A stretch of DNA of 64,000 bases. It comes from Arthrobacter bambusae (GTDB taxonomy: Bacteria; Actinomycetota; Actinomycetes; Actinomycetales; Micrococcaceae). Under the pieces are notes generated by a model that made no database searches, was not told where the DNA came from, and saw only the letters and a list, made by a program, of their open reading frames with translations. Location of the stretch: NCBI RefSeq assembly GCF_030812595.1, contig NZ_JAUSSZ010000004.1, positions 1 through 64,000 of the forward strand, read 5' to 3'. Positions 17,909 to 28,044 of the stretch are shown one piece after another (the first letter of the stretch is position 1; each line of letters starts with the position of its first letter). Both the position numbers and the translations under genes were made by a program.

Positions 17909-18166
17909 TTAGACGTCCACGGAATTCATTGCGTGGATCCTGTCCAGGATCGAGTTCTTGAGATTCTCAGGAGCCGCTTCCGTACAGGAGCGCTTGACCA
18001 CGGTGCGAATGACGCACTCAAGGTCGTATTGCGCGGTGCACTCGGGGCAGTCTTCCAGGTGCACTTTGATCTCTGCGATGTCTTCGCGGGTCAACGCCCC
18101 ATCGAGGTACTCGTAGATACGCTGCATCCGAGCATCGTCGCAGTCGCCCAATCCTTGGCAGCTCAT
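17909..18166 (-). CDS. rsrA: Mycothiol/redox-sensing anti-sigma factor
   Basis: 85 residues with a zinc-binding anti-sigma (ZAS) site: HLEDCPEC in mid-protein, plus N-terminal Cys (SCQGLGDC). In Streptomyces and mycobacteria (RsrA/RshA), oxidation of these cysteines releases SigR/SigH. The ATG overlaps the sigR stop by four bases, so translation is coupled and stoichiometry kept. Confidence 0.93.
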   Translation of the reverse strand: MSCQGLGDCDDARMQRIYEYLDGALTREDIAEIKVHLEDCPECTAQYDLECVIRTVVKRSCTEAAPENLKNSILDRIHAMNSVDV

Positions 18167-18906
18167 TTCCTTTTCTCCTGTTTTTTGCTTGTGGGCGCGC
18201 CCACGGCCTTTTCTTCCGCGCCGGCGCTGATTCCCCGTTCCGCGGCGTAGTCCGCCAGCAGATCACGCAACATTTTCCTGCCGCGGTGAAGCCGGGACAT
18301 GACCGTCCCGATCGGGGTATTCATGATGTCTGATATTTCCTTGTATGCGAAGCCCTCGACGTCCGCGAAGTACACCGCCAGCCGGAATTCCTCCGGAATG
18401 GACTGCAGGGCGCTCTTCACGTCCGAGTCCGGCAAATGATCCAGAGCCTCCGCCTCCGCAGAGCGCAGCCCCGCGGACGTGTGGGATTCCGCCCGTGCCA
18501 GCTGCCAGTCTTCGATGGTGTCCGAATTCGACTGCAACGGTTCGCGCTGCCGCTTCCGGTAGAGGTTGATGTACGTGTTGGTCAGGATGCGGTACAGCCA
18601 CGCTTTGAGGTTGGTACCCGGCTTGTACTGGTGGAAGGCCGAGAACGCCTTGGTGTAGGCCTCCTGCACCAGGTCCTCGGCGTCGGACGGATTCCTGGCC
18701 ATGCGCATGGCAGCCGAATACAGCTGGTCGACATACTGCATGGCGTCGCGTTCGAAACGCGCGCGCCGTTGTTCGGGGGTCTCGTTTGCGAAGTCCACTG
18801 CAATCTCGACGTCGGCCTCGGCAGAAGCGTCGCCATCGGACTTTGCGTCCGTGACGTCGGTCGCTGCTTTGTACATGGCCGCTGCGGCCGGATCCATGGT
18901 GCTCAT
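18163..18906 (-). CDS. sigR: ECF sigma factor SigR/SigH (thiol-oxidative stress)
   Basis: About 247 residues from the ATG of [11 protein letters not shown]. Region 2 is [19 protein letters not shown] with [11 protein letters not shown]; region 4 has [23 protein letters not shown] and [12 protein letters not shown]. An N-terminal extension of about 50 acidic residues and a Lys-rich tail are present. Pairing with rsrA defines it as the redox-stress sigma factor that drives thioredoxin and mycothiol genes. I looked for an autoregulated GGAAT-N18-GTT promoter upstream but found no clear match. Confidence 0.93.
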   Translation of the reverse strand: MSTMDPAAAAMYKAATDVTDAKSDGDASAEADVEIAVDFANETPEQRRARFERDAMQYVDQLYSAAMRMARNPSDAEDLVQEAYTKAFSAFHQYKPGTNLKAWLYRILTNTYINLYRKRQREPLQSNSDTIEDWQLARAESHTSAGLRSAEAEALDHLPDSDVKSALQSIPEEFRLAVYFADVEGFAYKEISDIMNTPIGTVMSRLHRGRKMLRDLLADYAAERGISAGAEEKAVGAPTSKKQEKRK

Positions 18907-19225
18907 CGCATCCAAGTCTACTGTCACCATCCGCGAGTCCTTTGGCAGCTCCCGCCCAAGCGCCGAGTGTCCTTCGCGGTCCTTAACCAAGGCCAAAAAA
19001 CCATCTCCACTCACATGCCGTGAACCAGCGCGGCACAACACACACGCCACACACACGCCACAATCCAAGGTCCGGCCCGTACCGCACCTTCTTCTGACAA
19101 CGGCAAGCTCCGGGCAAATATTCCGCAAAGATGCAAGACTAGATCCGACTGCACCACCTGAACACCGCACCACTTGAACGCAACACCACTCGAACACCGT
19201 GGCAAGCCATCCAGGAGGCAAAAAG

Positions 19226-19741
19226 ATGTCCCTCGTCCGTTTTCTCGCTAGGCCAATGTTGGGTTCCAGCTTCGTCATCCCAGGGCTGGACAAGCTCAAG
19301 AACGCGGATGACACGGCCAAGCAGCTCTCTCCGCTGCTCCGCCGCGCTTCCGAGTCCCTGCCTTTCCCGGCGGACGAGAAGATGCTGGCGCGAGTCATCG
19401 GCGGCACGCAGGTGGGAGCAGGCGCATTGCTCGCCCTTGGCAAATGTTCCCGCTTCTCGGCCACGCTGCTTGCCGGGATCTCGGTCCTGAACACCTTTGT
19501 TGAGTGGCGTTCTGCCGACATCAGCTCGAAGGAAGGCCGGCTCGCGCGTCGCGCCCAGTTGCTCAAGAACATTTCCCTGACGGGCGGAGTCCTGCTTGCC
19601 GCCGTCGACACCGCGGGCAAACCGAGCCTCGCTTGGCGCGCCGAACATCTCGCCATCGACGCCAAGAAGGCCACGAGCAAACAGTTCAAGAAGACAGACC
19701 GGGCCGTGCGCAAGGCCGTAGACAACGCAGTTGGAGCATAA
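19226..19741 (+). CDS. DoxX family membrane protein
   Basis: About 171 residues with the DoxX-type start ([22 protein letters not shown]) and three to four hydrophobic segments (about 10-25, 60-80, 120-140). An Arg/Lys-rich C-terminal tail follows. The ATG at 19226 has AGGAGG 9 bases upstream; longer frames to 19199 are not needed. Members can be part of membrane oxidoreductase complexes that respond to thiol stress; its position divergent from sigR fits, but that is inference. It ends 7 bases before aroA. Short imperfect ACCAC/GAACACC repeats lie just upstream (19148-19200). Confidence 0.85.
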   Translation: MSLVRFLARPMLGSSFVIPGLDKLKNADDTAKQLSPLLRRASESLPFPADEKMLARVIGGTQVGAGALLALGKCSRFSATLLAGISVLNTFVEWRSADISSKEGRLARRAQLLKNISLTGGVLLAAVDTAGKPSLAWRAEHLAIDAKKATSKQFKKTDRAVRKAVDNAVGA

Positions 19742-19747
19742 GGAAGC

Positions 19748-21157
19748 ATGCCAGGAACCCCCGCGACGCAGACCGACGATTCAGGGAGCACCACGGCCTC
19801 CGCACTCCCCCTGTGGCCGGCGCCCTTCGCCAGCCACCCTGTGGATGCCACGGTCACGGTTCCTGGTTCGAAGTCGCTGACCAACCGCTATCTGGTCCTG
19901 GCGGCATTGGCCAATGGCCCAAGCAGGTTGCGGGCACCCTTGCATTCGCGTGATTCCGCACTGATGGTGGAGGCCCTTCGCGGTCTTGGTGCCACCATCA
20001 CCGAGGTCCCCGGCGATGGACACTACGGCCCGGATCTTGAAGTCACCCCTATCGATCCGGCGGCTGCCGCATCAGGGACAGCCATCGATTGTGGCCTGGC
20101 CGGCACGGTCATGCGCTTTGTTCCGCCGCTCGCGGCCCTCCGCAACGGTGCCTCGGTGTTCGACGGCGATCCGCACGCGCGCCAACGTCCCATGGGCACC
20201 ATCATCGAGGCCCTCCGGACACTCGGAGTGGAAGTCAGCGCAGTGGACGGGGGAACGGCGAGCTCGCTGCCGTTCAAGGTGTCCGGCACAGGCTCCGTCC
20301 GCGGCGGCCACCTGGTGATTGATGCGAGCGCTTCGTCGCAGTTCGTCTCCGCCCTCCTGCTGGTCGGCGCCCGGTTCGTGGAGGGCCTCCACCTGGAGCA
20401 CGTCGGCAAGCCCGTGCCGAGCCTGGACCACATCAACATGACCGTCTCGGTCCTGCGCGGCGTCGGAGTGCATGTGGATGACTCCGTGCCGAACCATTGG
20501 CGCGTGGCCCCCGGCACCATCCAGGCCTTCGACGAGAGGATCGAACAGGATCTCTCGAACGCGGGCCCCTTCCTCGCCGCGGCGCTTGCTACGAAAGGAA
20601 CTGTCCGGATCCCCAACTGGCCGGCCAACACCACGCAAGTCGGTGACCTCTGGCGGGACATTCTTGCCACCATGGGTGCCACTGTCACGCTGGAGAACGG
20701 CACACTGACAGTCACTGGCGGTCCGGAGATCCTGGGCGCCGACTTCGACGAAACCAGCGAACTCGCCCCTACCGTAGCGGCATTGTGCGCCCTGGCCAGC
20801 GGCCCTTCCCGGCTCAGCGGCATCGCACATTTGCGTGGACACGAAACGGACAGGCTGGCAGCGCTCGTGGCCGAAATCAACCGGCTGGGCGGCGACGCCG
20901 AGGAAACCAGCGACGGCCTGGTGATCCGCCCGGCAACGCTGCACGCCGGCGTCGTGCATAGCTACGCCGACCACCGCATGGCTACCGCTGGTGCCATCCT
21001 TGGGCTCGCCGTCGAGGGTGTCCAGGTCGAAGACATCGCGACGACCTCCAAGACAATGCCCGAATTTCCGCAAATCTGGGCATCGATGCTCGGTGCCGGC
21101 ACGGCGGGCGCGGACTCCGGCACTCCAGCAACCGGTTCTATGGAGACAAGCAACTGA
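19748..21157 (+). CDS. aroA: 5-enolpyruvylshikimate-3-phosphate synthase
   Basis: 469 residues, the sixth step of the shikimate pathway: shikimate-3-phosphate plus PEP to EPSP. Conserved pieces: [17 protein letters not shown] (substrate lysine and arginine), [21 protein letters not shown], and the C-terminal [11 protein letters not shown] and DHRMATAGA. The NxG/GTxxR region (LAGTVMRF) is of the class I-like actinobacterial type. It is between DoxX and rsgA with gaps of 6 and 2 bp, so it is in one operon. Confidence 0.97.
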   Translation: MPGTPATQTDDSGSTTASALPLWPAPFASHPVDATVTVPGSKSLTNRYLVLAALANGPSRLRAPLHSRDSALMVEALRGLGATITEVPGDGHYGPDLEVTPIDPAAAASGTAIDCGLAGTVMRFVPPLAALRNGASVFDGDPHARQRPMGTIIEALRTLGVEVSAVDGGTASSLPFKVSGTGSVRGGHLVIDASASSQFVSALLLVGARFVEGLHLEHVGKPVPSLDHINMTVSVLRGVGVHVDDSVPNHWRVAPGTIQAFDERIEQDLSNAGPFLAAALATKGTVRIPNWPANTTQVGDLWRDILATMGATVTLENGTLTVTGGPEILGADFDETSELAPTVAALCALASGPSRLSGIAHLRGHETDRLAALVAEINRLGGDAEETSDGLVIRPATLHAGVVHSYADHRMATAGAILGLAVEGVQVEDIATTSKTMPEFPQIWASMLGAGTAGADSGTPATGSMETSN

Positions 21158-21159
21158 CG

Positions 21160-22275
21160 ATGGCCCGCGACGCAAGCTCCTGGGATGAGTCCGATGTTCG
21201 GATCCGCCCCAACAAGAAGGGCACACGCCCCCGCACCAAGGACCGGCCCAGCCACGACGACGCCGTCATCGGGCGAATCATCACGGTCGACCGCGGGCGC
21301 TACACAGCGATCGTGGGCGAAAGCTCGGACAACGAACGCATTGTCGTTGCGGCCCGCGCGCGGGAACTCCGGCGCTCCCCCGTGGTTCCCGGTGACTTCG
21401 TGGCCCTCGTAGGCGACGTGTCCGGAGCCCCGGACACGCTCGCCCGCCTCGTGCGCGTCGAGGAGCGAAAAACCCTCCTGCGCCGAAGCGCCGATGACAC
21501 GGATCCGATCGAACGGGCCGTCGTCGCCAACGCCGACCAGCTCGTTGTGGTGGTCGCGGCCGCCAACCCCGAGCCGCGGACCGGATTCATCGACCGCGCC
21601 TTGGTGGCAGCGTACGACGCCGGAATCGAGCCGCTGCTGCTCGTCACCAAAGCGGACGTCAAAGATCCAACGGAACTGCTCGCCAACTATGTGAGCCTGG
21701 GTTTCCCCATCATCATCAGCCGGACGGCCGACGCCGGGGCCTCGGGCATCGACGCCCGTTCCGACGACGGATTGTCCGCCCGCCTCGATGGCGACGCCGT
21801 CGGCCAGTTGCGGGACTACCTCGACGGCAAGGTCACCGTGCTCCTGGGCCATTCCGGCGTCGGGAAGTCCACCATGGTGAATGCACTCACTGGCGCCGAA
21901 CGCGCTACGGGCGGGGTCAACGCGGTGACAGGGCGCGGACGGCACACCTCGTCCTCCGCCCTCGCCCTGAAGCTCAGCGACGCCCCTGGCGGCAGCTGGA
22001 TCATCGATACCCCCGGCATCCGTTCCTTCGGCCTCGCCCATGTGAACCCGGACCGGATCCTGCATGCCTTCCCGGACCTGGAACCGGGAACGGAACAGTG
22101 CGAGCGGGGCTGCAAGCACGATGCCTCCGCTGTTCGATGCGGACTGGATTCGTGGGTCGCCGAAGGCCACGCCGGCGAGTCAGGCCCGGCCCGATTGGCC
22201 TCGTTGCGCCGGCTCCTTGGCGCGGACCCGCGCATGGAAGCACAAGAGGCGAAGGAACTGGGTACCGTCAACTGA
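21160..22275 (+). CDS. rsgA: Small ribosomal subunit biogenesis GTPase RsgA
   Basis: 371 residues: N-terminal OB fold, a circularly permuted GTPase with G4 LLVTKADVKD before G1 GHSGVGKST and G3 DTPGIRSFG, and a C-terminal zinc-binding segment (CERGCKHDASAVRC with the expected Cys/His ligands). RsgA acts in late maturation of the 30S subunit. Located two bases after aroA, as in many actinobacteria. Confidence 0.96.
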   Translation: MARDASSWDESDVRIRPNKKGTRPRTKDRPSHDDAVIGRIITVDRGRYTAIVGESSDNERIVVAARARELRRSPVVPGDFVALVGDVSGAPDTLARLVRVEERKTLLRRSADDTDPIERAVVANADQLVVVVAAANPEPRTGFIDRALVAAYDAGIEPLLLVTKADVKDPTELLANYVSLGFPIIISRTADAGASGIDARSDDGLSARLDGDAVGQLRDYLDGKVTVLLGHSGVGKSTMVNALTGAERATGGVNAVTGRGRHTSSSALALKLSDAPGGSWIIDTPGIRSFGLAHVNPDRILHAFPDLEPGTEQCERGCKHDASAVRCGLDSWVAEGHAGESGPARLASLRRLLGADPRMEAQEAKELGTVN

Positions 22276-22346
22276 CGGCCAACTAACTGTGCCTCTTACC
22301 GTCCTACCTCCCCGGCTCACCAGCGAATAGGCGGTAGTTTGGAACC

Positions 22347-23159
22347 ATGACCCAACCCGATTCGAGCTACAACGACGACCTGCGGCTGGCACATGTCCTG
22401 GCCGACTCCGTCGATTCCCTGACAATGGAGCGGTTCAAGGCACTGGACCTTCAGGTGGAGACGAAGCCAGACCTGAGCCCGGTTACCGATGCCGACAAGG
22501 CCGCCGAGGAAGCAATCCGCGGGCAGCTCTCCCGTTCCCGCCCCCGCGACGCCGTCCTCGGGGAGGAATTCGGCAGCACGGGCCACGGCTCACGGCGTTG
22601 GATCATCGATCCTATCGACGGGACGAAGAACTTTGTGCGTGGGGTACCCGTCTGGGCCACCCTGATCGCCCTCGTGGACGAGGGCGAGGTAGTTGTTGGA
22701 CTCGTGAGCGCTCCGGCGCTCGGCAAGCGTTGGTGGGCGGCCAAGGGCTCAGGCGCCTACATGGGCCGTTCGCTGGCCGCAGCAACCCGGTTGAGGGTGT
22801 CCAACGTGTCCCGGCTTGAAGATGCCTCGCTCTCCTACTCCGAGCTCTCCGAGTGGAAGCAGCATGGTTCGCTGGACACCTTCCTTGGCCTCGAGAATGA
22901 TGTCTGGCGCAGCCGCGCGTATGGTGACTTCTGGTCCTACTGCCTGGTGGCCGAAGGCGCGGTGGACATCGCCGCCGAGCCGGAACTCCAGGTGTACGAC
23001 ATGGCGGCCTTGGTCCCGATCGTGACCGAAGCCGGCGGACGCTTCACGTCCCTGGACGGCGCCGATGGTCCGTTCGGCGGAAACGCCGTCGCTACTAACT
23101 CGATCCTGCACTCAGAGGTACTCAAGAGGCTCAACCCCGAGCTCGACGACCTGCTCTAG
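22347..23159 (+). CDS. hisN: Histidinol-phosphatase, inositol monophosphatase family
   Basis: 270 residues with the metal-dependent phosphatase motifs: [27 protein letters not shown] and the C-terminal [12 protein letters not shown]. In actinobacteria this member (HisN) hydrolyses histidinol phosphate in histidine synthesis; the rsgA-hisN order supports it over a general inositol phosphatase. Terminator follows 28 bases after the stop. Confidence 0.93.
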   Translation: MTQPDSSYNDDLRLAHVLADSVDSLTMERFKALDLQVETKPDLSPVTDADKAAEEAIRGQLSRSRPRDAVLGEEFGSTGHGSRRWIIDPIDGTKNFVRGVPVWATLIALVDEGEVVVGLVSAPALGKRWWAAKGSGAYMGRSLAAATRLRVSNVSRLEDASLSYSELSEWKQHGSLDTFLGLENDVWRSRAYGDFWSYCLVAEGAVDIAAEPELQVYDMAALVPIVTEAGGRFTSLDGADGPFGGNAVATNSILHSEVLKRLNPELDDLL

Positions 23160-23186
23160 CCCACCTCCTTCACTGAATAAACGACG

Positions 23187-23222
23187 GCGGACGCCCCCTT
23201 TTGGGGGCGTCCGCTCCTTTTT
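23187..23222 (+). terminator. Rho-independent terminator after hisN
   Basis: A 12-bp perfect stem, GCGGACGCCCCC (23187-23198) against GGGGGCGTCCGC (23203-23214), with a TTTT loop and TCCTTTTT tail. Confidence 0.93.
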
Positions 23223-23320
23223 GTTCGGCAGAAGATGGATTCTTCAGCCTGTGTAATATTCCGCTTAACAATCGACGCTCGCATTGGAACCGGCCGTGCC
23301 CGTGTCCTAGTCTCTTTACA

Positions 23321-23451
23321 GGTCACGAGTGCCAGCGCGAAACCCCGGTTTGCTGGCCGGCAACCCTCCATCGCGGCGGGGTGCCCCGGGTGACGACCCG
23401 GCCGGTCCGGAACGGATGCGGCAAGCGCGGACCCCCTGTACGCAGGGGTCC
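23321..23451 (+). promoter_or_regulatory. SAM-IV-type riboswitch
   Basis: The leader of the aminotransferase gene has the actinobacterial SAM-IV layout: outer stem GGTCACGAGTG..., then CCAGCG with its partner GCTGGCCGGCAACC, then a GC-rich hairpin region containing GGGGTGCCCCGGGTGACGACC, which closes the outer stem. A second hairpin (23429-23451, GGACCCC/CAGGGGTCC) follows and lies 17 bases before the start codon, where it could act as expression platform. SAM-IV elements bind S-adenosylmethionine and turn off sulfur genes. Identification is by recalled sequence pattern; a covariance search was not run. Confidence 0.85.
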
Positions 23452-23468
23452 CTCTTGAGTGAGGTCCC

Positions 23469-24893
23469 ATGAGCACAGCCACATTTACTTCTCCTGCTCT
23501 TTCGCAGAACGACGAATCCGCACAGCAGCACGGTGAATCCCTGCCCCGCGCATTGCGCCCCCTGGCCGCGGTCACCGGCGCGGAGTTGCGGGCGCCACTG
23601 ATCCAGGGCGGCCACGTCCGCTACGCCAACCTCGACTACGGCGCTTCCGCACCCGCCCTGACGGTGGTCTCCGCGTACCTTAACGAAATCCTGCCGTACT
23701 ATGCGAGCGTCCACCGCGGCGCGGGCTATGCCTCCCAAATCAGCACTTCGGTCTACGAAAATGCCCGCAACATTGTCCGTGACTTCGTTGGCGGCAGGCC
23801 GGACGATTCCGTCATTTTCACGCGCAACACTACCGATTCCCTCAATCTTCTGGCCGGCTGCCTGGCGGTCGAACACGGCAAGCACAGCGGCGAAGTCCTT
23901 TACCTGGACATCGAGCACCACGCGAACCTGCTGCCGTGGCAAGGAGTCCCCCACCGAAGCATTGTTGCCGCGGACACGTTGTCCGAGACCGTGGCCAATG
24001 TCCGCACGGCACTTTCCCATGGGGGCGTCAACCTCCTGGCGGTCACCGGCGCGTCGAACGTGACCGGTGAGATCCTGCCCATTGGAGAACTCGCCGCCCT
24101 GGCCCACGAATTCGGGGCGCGGATTGTGGTGGACGCGGCCCAGCTTGCTCCGCACCGCCGTATCGACATCGCCGCCGCGGATGTTGATTACCTGGTGTTC
24201 TCAGGGCACAAGCTCTATGCGCCGTTCGGCGCCGGTGTCCTGGTGGGCCGTCCCGACTGGCTCGACGCCGGCACACCGCACCTGGCAGGAGGGGGCGCCG
24301 TCCGCGAGGCACGCCTTGATTCCGTCAGCTGGGCCACGGGCCCGGCCAGGCATGAGGGAGGCTCACCGAATGTGTTGGGCGCGGCCACCCTCGCCCGGGC
24401 CACACAAGTCATCGCCGGACTCGACCACGATGAATGGCACGCCCACGAGGCTGCCATCCGCACGCACCTGGTCGAGGGCCTCCAGCAGATCGACGGCGTG
24501 ACCGTGCACCAGATCTTCAGCGACACCGATCCCCGGGACACCATCGGCGTCGTGAACTTCTCGCTCCAGGGCTACGACGCCGGGCTCGTTGCGGCCTATC
24601 TTGCGGCCGAGCACGGCATTGGCCTGCGGGACGGACGCTTTTGCGCCCACCCGCTGCTCAAGCGTCTTGGCCTTCCCTCCGGGTCCCTGCGCGCCAGTTT
24701 CGGCCTTGGGTCCCGTTTGGAGGACGCCACCCGGCTCATCGCGGGGATCAAGGCGCTCCAGAGCGACGGACTCGGCTGGGACTACGTGGTTGATGCCGGA
24801 CGTTGGGTGCCGGCGAACGACCACCGCAGCTACCCGGAGTGGGCTCCCAACACCCCCGGGACCGCCGGCGCCGCTCCCTGCAGCACCGACTGA
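23469..24893 (+). CDS. Class V aminotransferase (cysteine desulfurase-like)
   Basis: 474 residues with a PLP-lysine motif SGHKLYAPFGAG (about residue 245), a PLP-contact VDAAQLAPH, and FTRNTTDSLNLLA near residue 120. Overall it resembles the SufS/CsdA and isopenicillin-epimerase group. No C-terminal catalytic loop cysteine typical of IscS is clear, though ...DGRFCAHPLLK has a Cys at the expected position. The SAM-IV-type riboswitch upstream links it to methionine/cysteine supply. ATG with GAGG upstream. It is longer than SufS (about 410) because of a 35-residue N-terminal extension and a C-terminal tail. Confidence 0.88.
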   Translation: MSTATFTSPALSQNDESAQQHGESLPRALRPLAAVTGAELRAPLIQGGHVRYANLDYGASAPALTVVSAYLNEILPYYASVHRGAGYASQISTSVYENARNIVRDFVGGRPDDSVIFTRNTTDSLNLLAGCLAVEHGKHSGEVLYLDIEHHANLLPWQGVPHRSIVAADTLSETVANVRTALSHGGVNLLAVTGASNVTGEILPIGELAALAHEFGARIVVDAAQLAPHRRIDIAAADVDYLVFSGHKLYAPFGAGVLVGRPDWLDAGTPHLAGGGAVREARLDSVSWATGPARHEGGSPNVLGAATLARATQVIAGLDHDEWHAHEAAIRTHLVEGLQQIDGVTVHQIFSDTDPRDTIGVVNFSLQGYDAGLVAAYLAAEHGIGLRDGRFCAHPLLKRLGLPSGSLRASFGLGSRLEDATRLIAGIKALQSDGLGWDYVVDAGRWVPANDHRSYPEWAPNTPGTAGAAPCSTD

Positions 24894-24944
24894 TTGCGGT
24901 AGATTCGTAGGGTATTTTTTCCTCTCCTACGAAGGAGTTCCTGC

Positions 24945-25721
24945 GTGGCCCCGCGACCCATAGGCACGTCAACCGGCCCCAAGCTTTATGCGGAACGGCG
25001 CCTTGAACTCGGTCAGAGCTTCCAGGACGGCGGAGAACACTATGACCGTGTCCGGCCCGGCTACCCCGCGGATTCGGCTGACTGGCTGCTGCCGGAAGGC
25101 GCTCGGGACGCGGCAGACATCGGGGCCGGTACGGGAAAGTTCACGTCGCTCCTCCTTGAGCGCGGGCTCGCCGTGTCTGCCGTGGACCCCTCCATGGACA
25201 TGCTTTCCCAGCTGCGCAAAACGTATCCACAAGTGATCGCCCTGGAGGGCACGGCCGAGGCAACCGGACTGGCGGACTCAGCATTCGACGTCGTCAGCGT
25301 TGCCCAAGCCTGGCACTGGTGCGATCCCCTCGCGGCGAGCACCGAGATCGCCCGGATCCTTCGCCCCCAAGGCGTTATCGGCTTGATCTGGAACCAGTTG
25401 GACACTTCAGTGCCCTGGGTCCATCGCCTGTCCCGCATCATGCATGCCGGCGATGTCCACAAGCCGGGCTTCCGGCCTGTCGTGGGGCCGGAGTTCACCG
25501 GCCTCGAAAGTCACGTGACGCGATGGGAGGATCCCGTGACTCCGGCGGACCTCCTCGAGCTCGTGAAGTCGCGCAGCTACTACCTGAGGGCAAACGACGC
25601 CATCCGCGCCAAGGTCACGGGCAATCTTCAGTGGTACCTCTTCGAGCATCTGGGGCACGCCGAGGGCGAGATCATCCCCTTGCCTTATCTGACCCAGAGC
25701 TGGCGGGCGCGGAAGGCCTGA
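24945..25721 (+). CDS. Class I SAM-dependent methyltransferase
   Basis: 258 residues. The Methyltransf_11-type core has ADIGAGTGKFT (motif I) and VDPSMDMLSQL (motif II), and a later AFDVVSVAQAWHWCD, which is common in a large uncharacterised group. GTG start with AAGGAG upstream. It follows the riboswitch-controlled aminotransferase by 51 bp and may be co-transcribed. Substrate unknown. Confidence 0.9.
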   Translation: MAPRPIGTSTGPKLYAERRLELGQSFQDGGEHYDRVRPGYPADSADWLLPEGARDAADIGAGTGKFTSLLLERGLAVSAVDPSMDMLSQLRKTYPQVIALEGTAEATGLADSAFDVVSVAQAWHWCDPLAASTEIARILRPQGVIGLIWNQLDTSVPWVHRLSRIMHAGDVHKPGFRPVVGPEFTGLESHVTRWEDPVTPADLLELVKSRSYYLRANDAIRAKVTGNLQWYLFEHLGHAEGEIIPLPYLTQSWRARKA

Positions 25722-25750
25722 CAGGGCCGGTTCACGATAGGCTTGGAACC

Positions 25751-26464
25751 GTGAAGACCAGTGCGCCCTCCTCCTCGATCGAGGACTACGTCAAGGTCAT
25801 CTATTCCTTCACGGAGTGGCAGGACAAACCCATCACGTCCTCGCAGCTCGCGCAGCGGCTGGGCGTCGCCAACTCATCCGTCTCGGAGATGGTCCGCAAG
25901 CTCAAGGACCAAGGCCTGGTTGACCACCAGCCGTACAGCGCCATTACTTTGACCCCCCAGGGAATGCAGCTTGCACTGGGCATGGTCCGCCGGCACCGCC
26001 TGATTGAGACCTATCTCGTGAGGGAACTGGGCTACAGCTGGGATGAAGTCCACGACGAGGCCGAGATGCTCGAGCACGCCGTCTCGGACACCTTCATCGA
26101 TCGCATGGCCGCAAAGCTGGGCAACCCCGGTCGCGATCCCCACGGCGACCCCATCCCCGCTGCGGACGGTTCGGTGAGCCTGCCGCACGCACACCGGATG
26201 ATCGAGCTCGACGACGGCCATTCCGGGAGGATCACCCGGATCAGCGACGAAAACCCGGAGCTGCTGCGGTACCTCGCTGCCGAGGAAATCGACCTCGATG
26301 CCAGCATCCAGGTGATTCGCCGCAAGCCGTTCGGCGGTGCGTTGGTGGTCCGGATCGGAAAAGGCCCGGGCAGCCGCGACTACGATCTTGCCGATGAGGT
26401 TGCCTCCGCGCTCTGGGTAGCCACGGACACCAAACACGAGGGGTGCGTCCTCGCGGAACGCTGA
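25751..26464 (+). CDS. DtxR-family metal-dependent regulator
   Basis: 237 residues: N-terminal winged helix (SSIEDYVKVIYSF, SQLAQRLGVANSSVSEMVRKL), a dimerisation/metal domain (RRHRLIETYLVRELGYSWDEVHDEAEMLEHAVSD in parts, with the expected His and Glu ligands) and a C-terminal FeoA/SH3-like domain. DtxR/IdeR (iron) and MntR (manganese) share this form; IdeR-type length favours iron or manganese control. GTG start. No DtxR box was recognised in the window. Confidence 0.9.
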   Translation: MKTSAPSSSIEDYVKVIYSFTEWQDKPITSSQLAQRLGVANSSVSEMVRKLKDQGLVDHQPYSAITLTPQGMQLALGMVRRHRLIETYLVRELGYSWDEVHDEAEMLEHAVSDTFIDRMAAKLGNPGRDPHGDPIPAADGSVSLPHAHRMIELDDGHSGRITRISDENPELLRYLAAEEIDLDASIQVIRRKPFGGALVVRIGKGPGSRDYDLADEVASALWVATDTKHEGCVLAER

Positions 26465-26518
26465 GGAAACTGTCGCTGGACCGCGTATTGGCAAGCGTGC
26501 GGCCTTGATAAACACTGC

Positions 26519-27964
26519 TCAGGCGCGCTGAGCAGCCGTTCCGCCGTCGTCGGACGCTGGACCTTCGGGAGTGTCCGCCGCCGGGGCGGCGAGCACCGGG
26601 TTCCGGATCCCGACGGCGGATGCCGCCGCCCCGAGGAAGAACAGCACGGCAGTGACCACCACGGCATTCATCAGACCTTGCCGGCTGAAGACCGGGCCGA
26701 TGATGAGCCCGGCGAACGCGATGCAGATCAAGCCTGCGATACGGGCCACGGCGTTGTTCACAGCCGAACCGATCCCTGCCTCCTCCGTGGGTACCGCACC
26801 GAGGATGGCCGCAGTAAGGGGCGCCACCAAGGTGCTCAGGCCGATACCGAACACGATTTGCCCGGGCAGCACTTGTGTCCAATAGTTCAAGGGCTCCTGG
26901 ACGGCCAAGGTCATGAGGAAACCGATTCCACAGATGAACGGTCCTGCCGTCATGAACCACCGAGGACCGTATTTGCCCGCCAATCCGCCGAAGAATGAGG
27001 CCGTGAGCATCAGGAGGACGGTCGCGGGGAGCAACGCGATCCCCGCCGTGGTGGCTTTCATGCCGCCCACTTGCTGCAAGTAGATGCCTACGGAGAAAAA
27101 GCCCAGCGACAGGGCGCCGTAGATGGCGAGCGTGGCGATGTTTCCCCAGCCGAAGTTTCGAATGCCGAAGAGCCTCAGGGGCAGCATCGGTTCCTCGGTC
27201 CGGGCTTCGTGGAGCAGGAAGAGAACCAGCCCGACGGCTCCGACGGCGAGCGGCATCCAGACCACCATGTTCCCCCAGCCCATGCGGCCTTGTTCGATGA
27301 AGGCGTAGACCGGGCCGCCGAGGCCCACCATGGCCAGGAACGCGCCGAGATAGTCGATCTTCTTGCTCGTGTCCGTGGCGGCATCGGACTTCCGCAACCC
27401 GGCGAGGATCGGCCAGACGGCTACGGCCGGAATTACGTTGATGAAGAAGATGACGCGCCAGGACAGCAGATCGACTGACGCGCCGCCGATCAGCGGCGCG
27501 ACGATTGCGGCGGCGCTGGTCCATCCGGACCATTGGCCGATTGCCTTGGACTGCGCGGGCCCGGAGAAGAAAGTGACGATCATGGCGAGCGAACTCGGGA
27601 CGAGCAAGGCACCGGCGATTCCCTGCAGGGCCCGCGATATCACCAGCACCTCCCCGTTCCAGGCGAGGCCGCACGTGATCGAGGTGAGGGTGAAGCCGGC
27701 GAGTCCCCATTCGAGGATGCGAGCGCGGCCGAAGTGGTCGGACAGCGATCCGGCAACCAGGATCAGCGCGCCAAGGGTCAAAAGGTAGGCATCCACCACC
27801 CATTGCTGGATGACAAGGCCGCCACCGAGTTCGCGGCCAATCGCCGGGAGCGCGAGGTTCACCACGAAGCCATCCAAAATGGCGATGAACGAGGCCACGA
27901 TAGCCACAACAAGGACCCGCTTTTGCAGAGGGGTGCTTGGCAGCAGGGCAGCTGCGTCGGTCAT
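26519..27964 (-). CDS. MFS drug efflux transporter, DHA2 (EmrB/QacA) family
   Basis: About 481 residues with 14 hydrophobic segments. Family motifs: LDGFVVNLALPAI (D1 motif) at residue ~32 and the A-like motif GSLSDHFGRARIL. A proton-driven efflux pump of the plasma membrane with unknown substrate. Starts with ATG at 27964, or GTG at 27970. It converges with the dtxR-type gene and diverges from the small gene at 28045. Confidence 0.92.
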   Translation of the reverse strand: MTDAAALLPSTPLQKRVLVVAIVASFIAILDGFVVNLALPAIGRELGGGLVIQQWVVDAYLLTLGALILVAGSLSDHFGRARILEWGLAGFTLTSITCGLAWNGEVLVISRALQGIAGALLVPSSLAMIVTFFSGPAQSKAIGQWSGWTSAAAIVAPLIGGASVDLLSWRVIFFINVIPAVAVWPILAGLRKSDAATDTSKKIDYLGAFLAMVGLGGPVYAFIEQGRMGWGNMVVWMPLAVGAVGLVLFLLHEARTEEPMLPLRLFGIRNFGWGNIATLAIYGALSLGFFSVGIYLQQVGGMKATTAGIALLPATVLLMLTASFFGGLAGKYGPRWFMTAGPFICGIGFLMTLAVQEPLNYWTQVLPGQIVFGIGLSTLVAPLTAAILGAVPTEEAGIGSAVNNAVARIAGLICIAFAGLIIGPVFSRQGLMNAVVVTAVLFFLGAAASAVGIRNPVLAAPAADTPEGPASDDGGTAAQRA

Positions 27965-28044
27965 GAGCACAGCTTACGCCTGCTTGAACCCCGCCGGCCG
28001 AGCTCCGGGCCGGTCCGGCCACGGCGAAAGTCCCGTATCGTTGA

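Noticed and set aside
18907..19225. SigR-type promoter (GGAAT-N18/19-GTT) before sigR
   Set aside because: No adequate match was found by eye in the upstream region.
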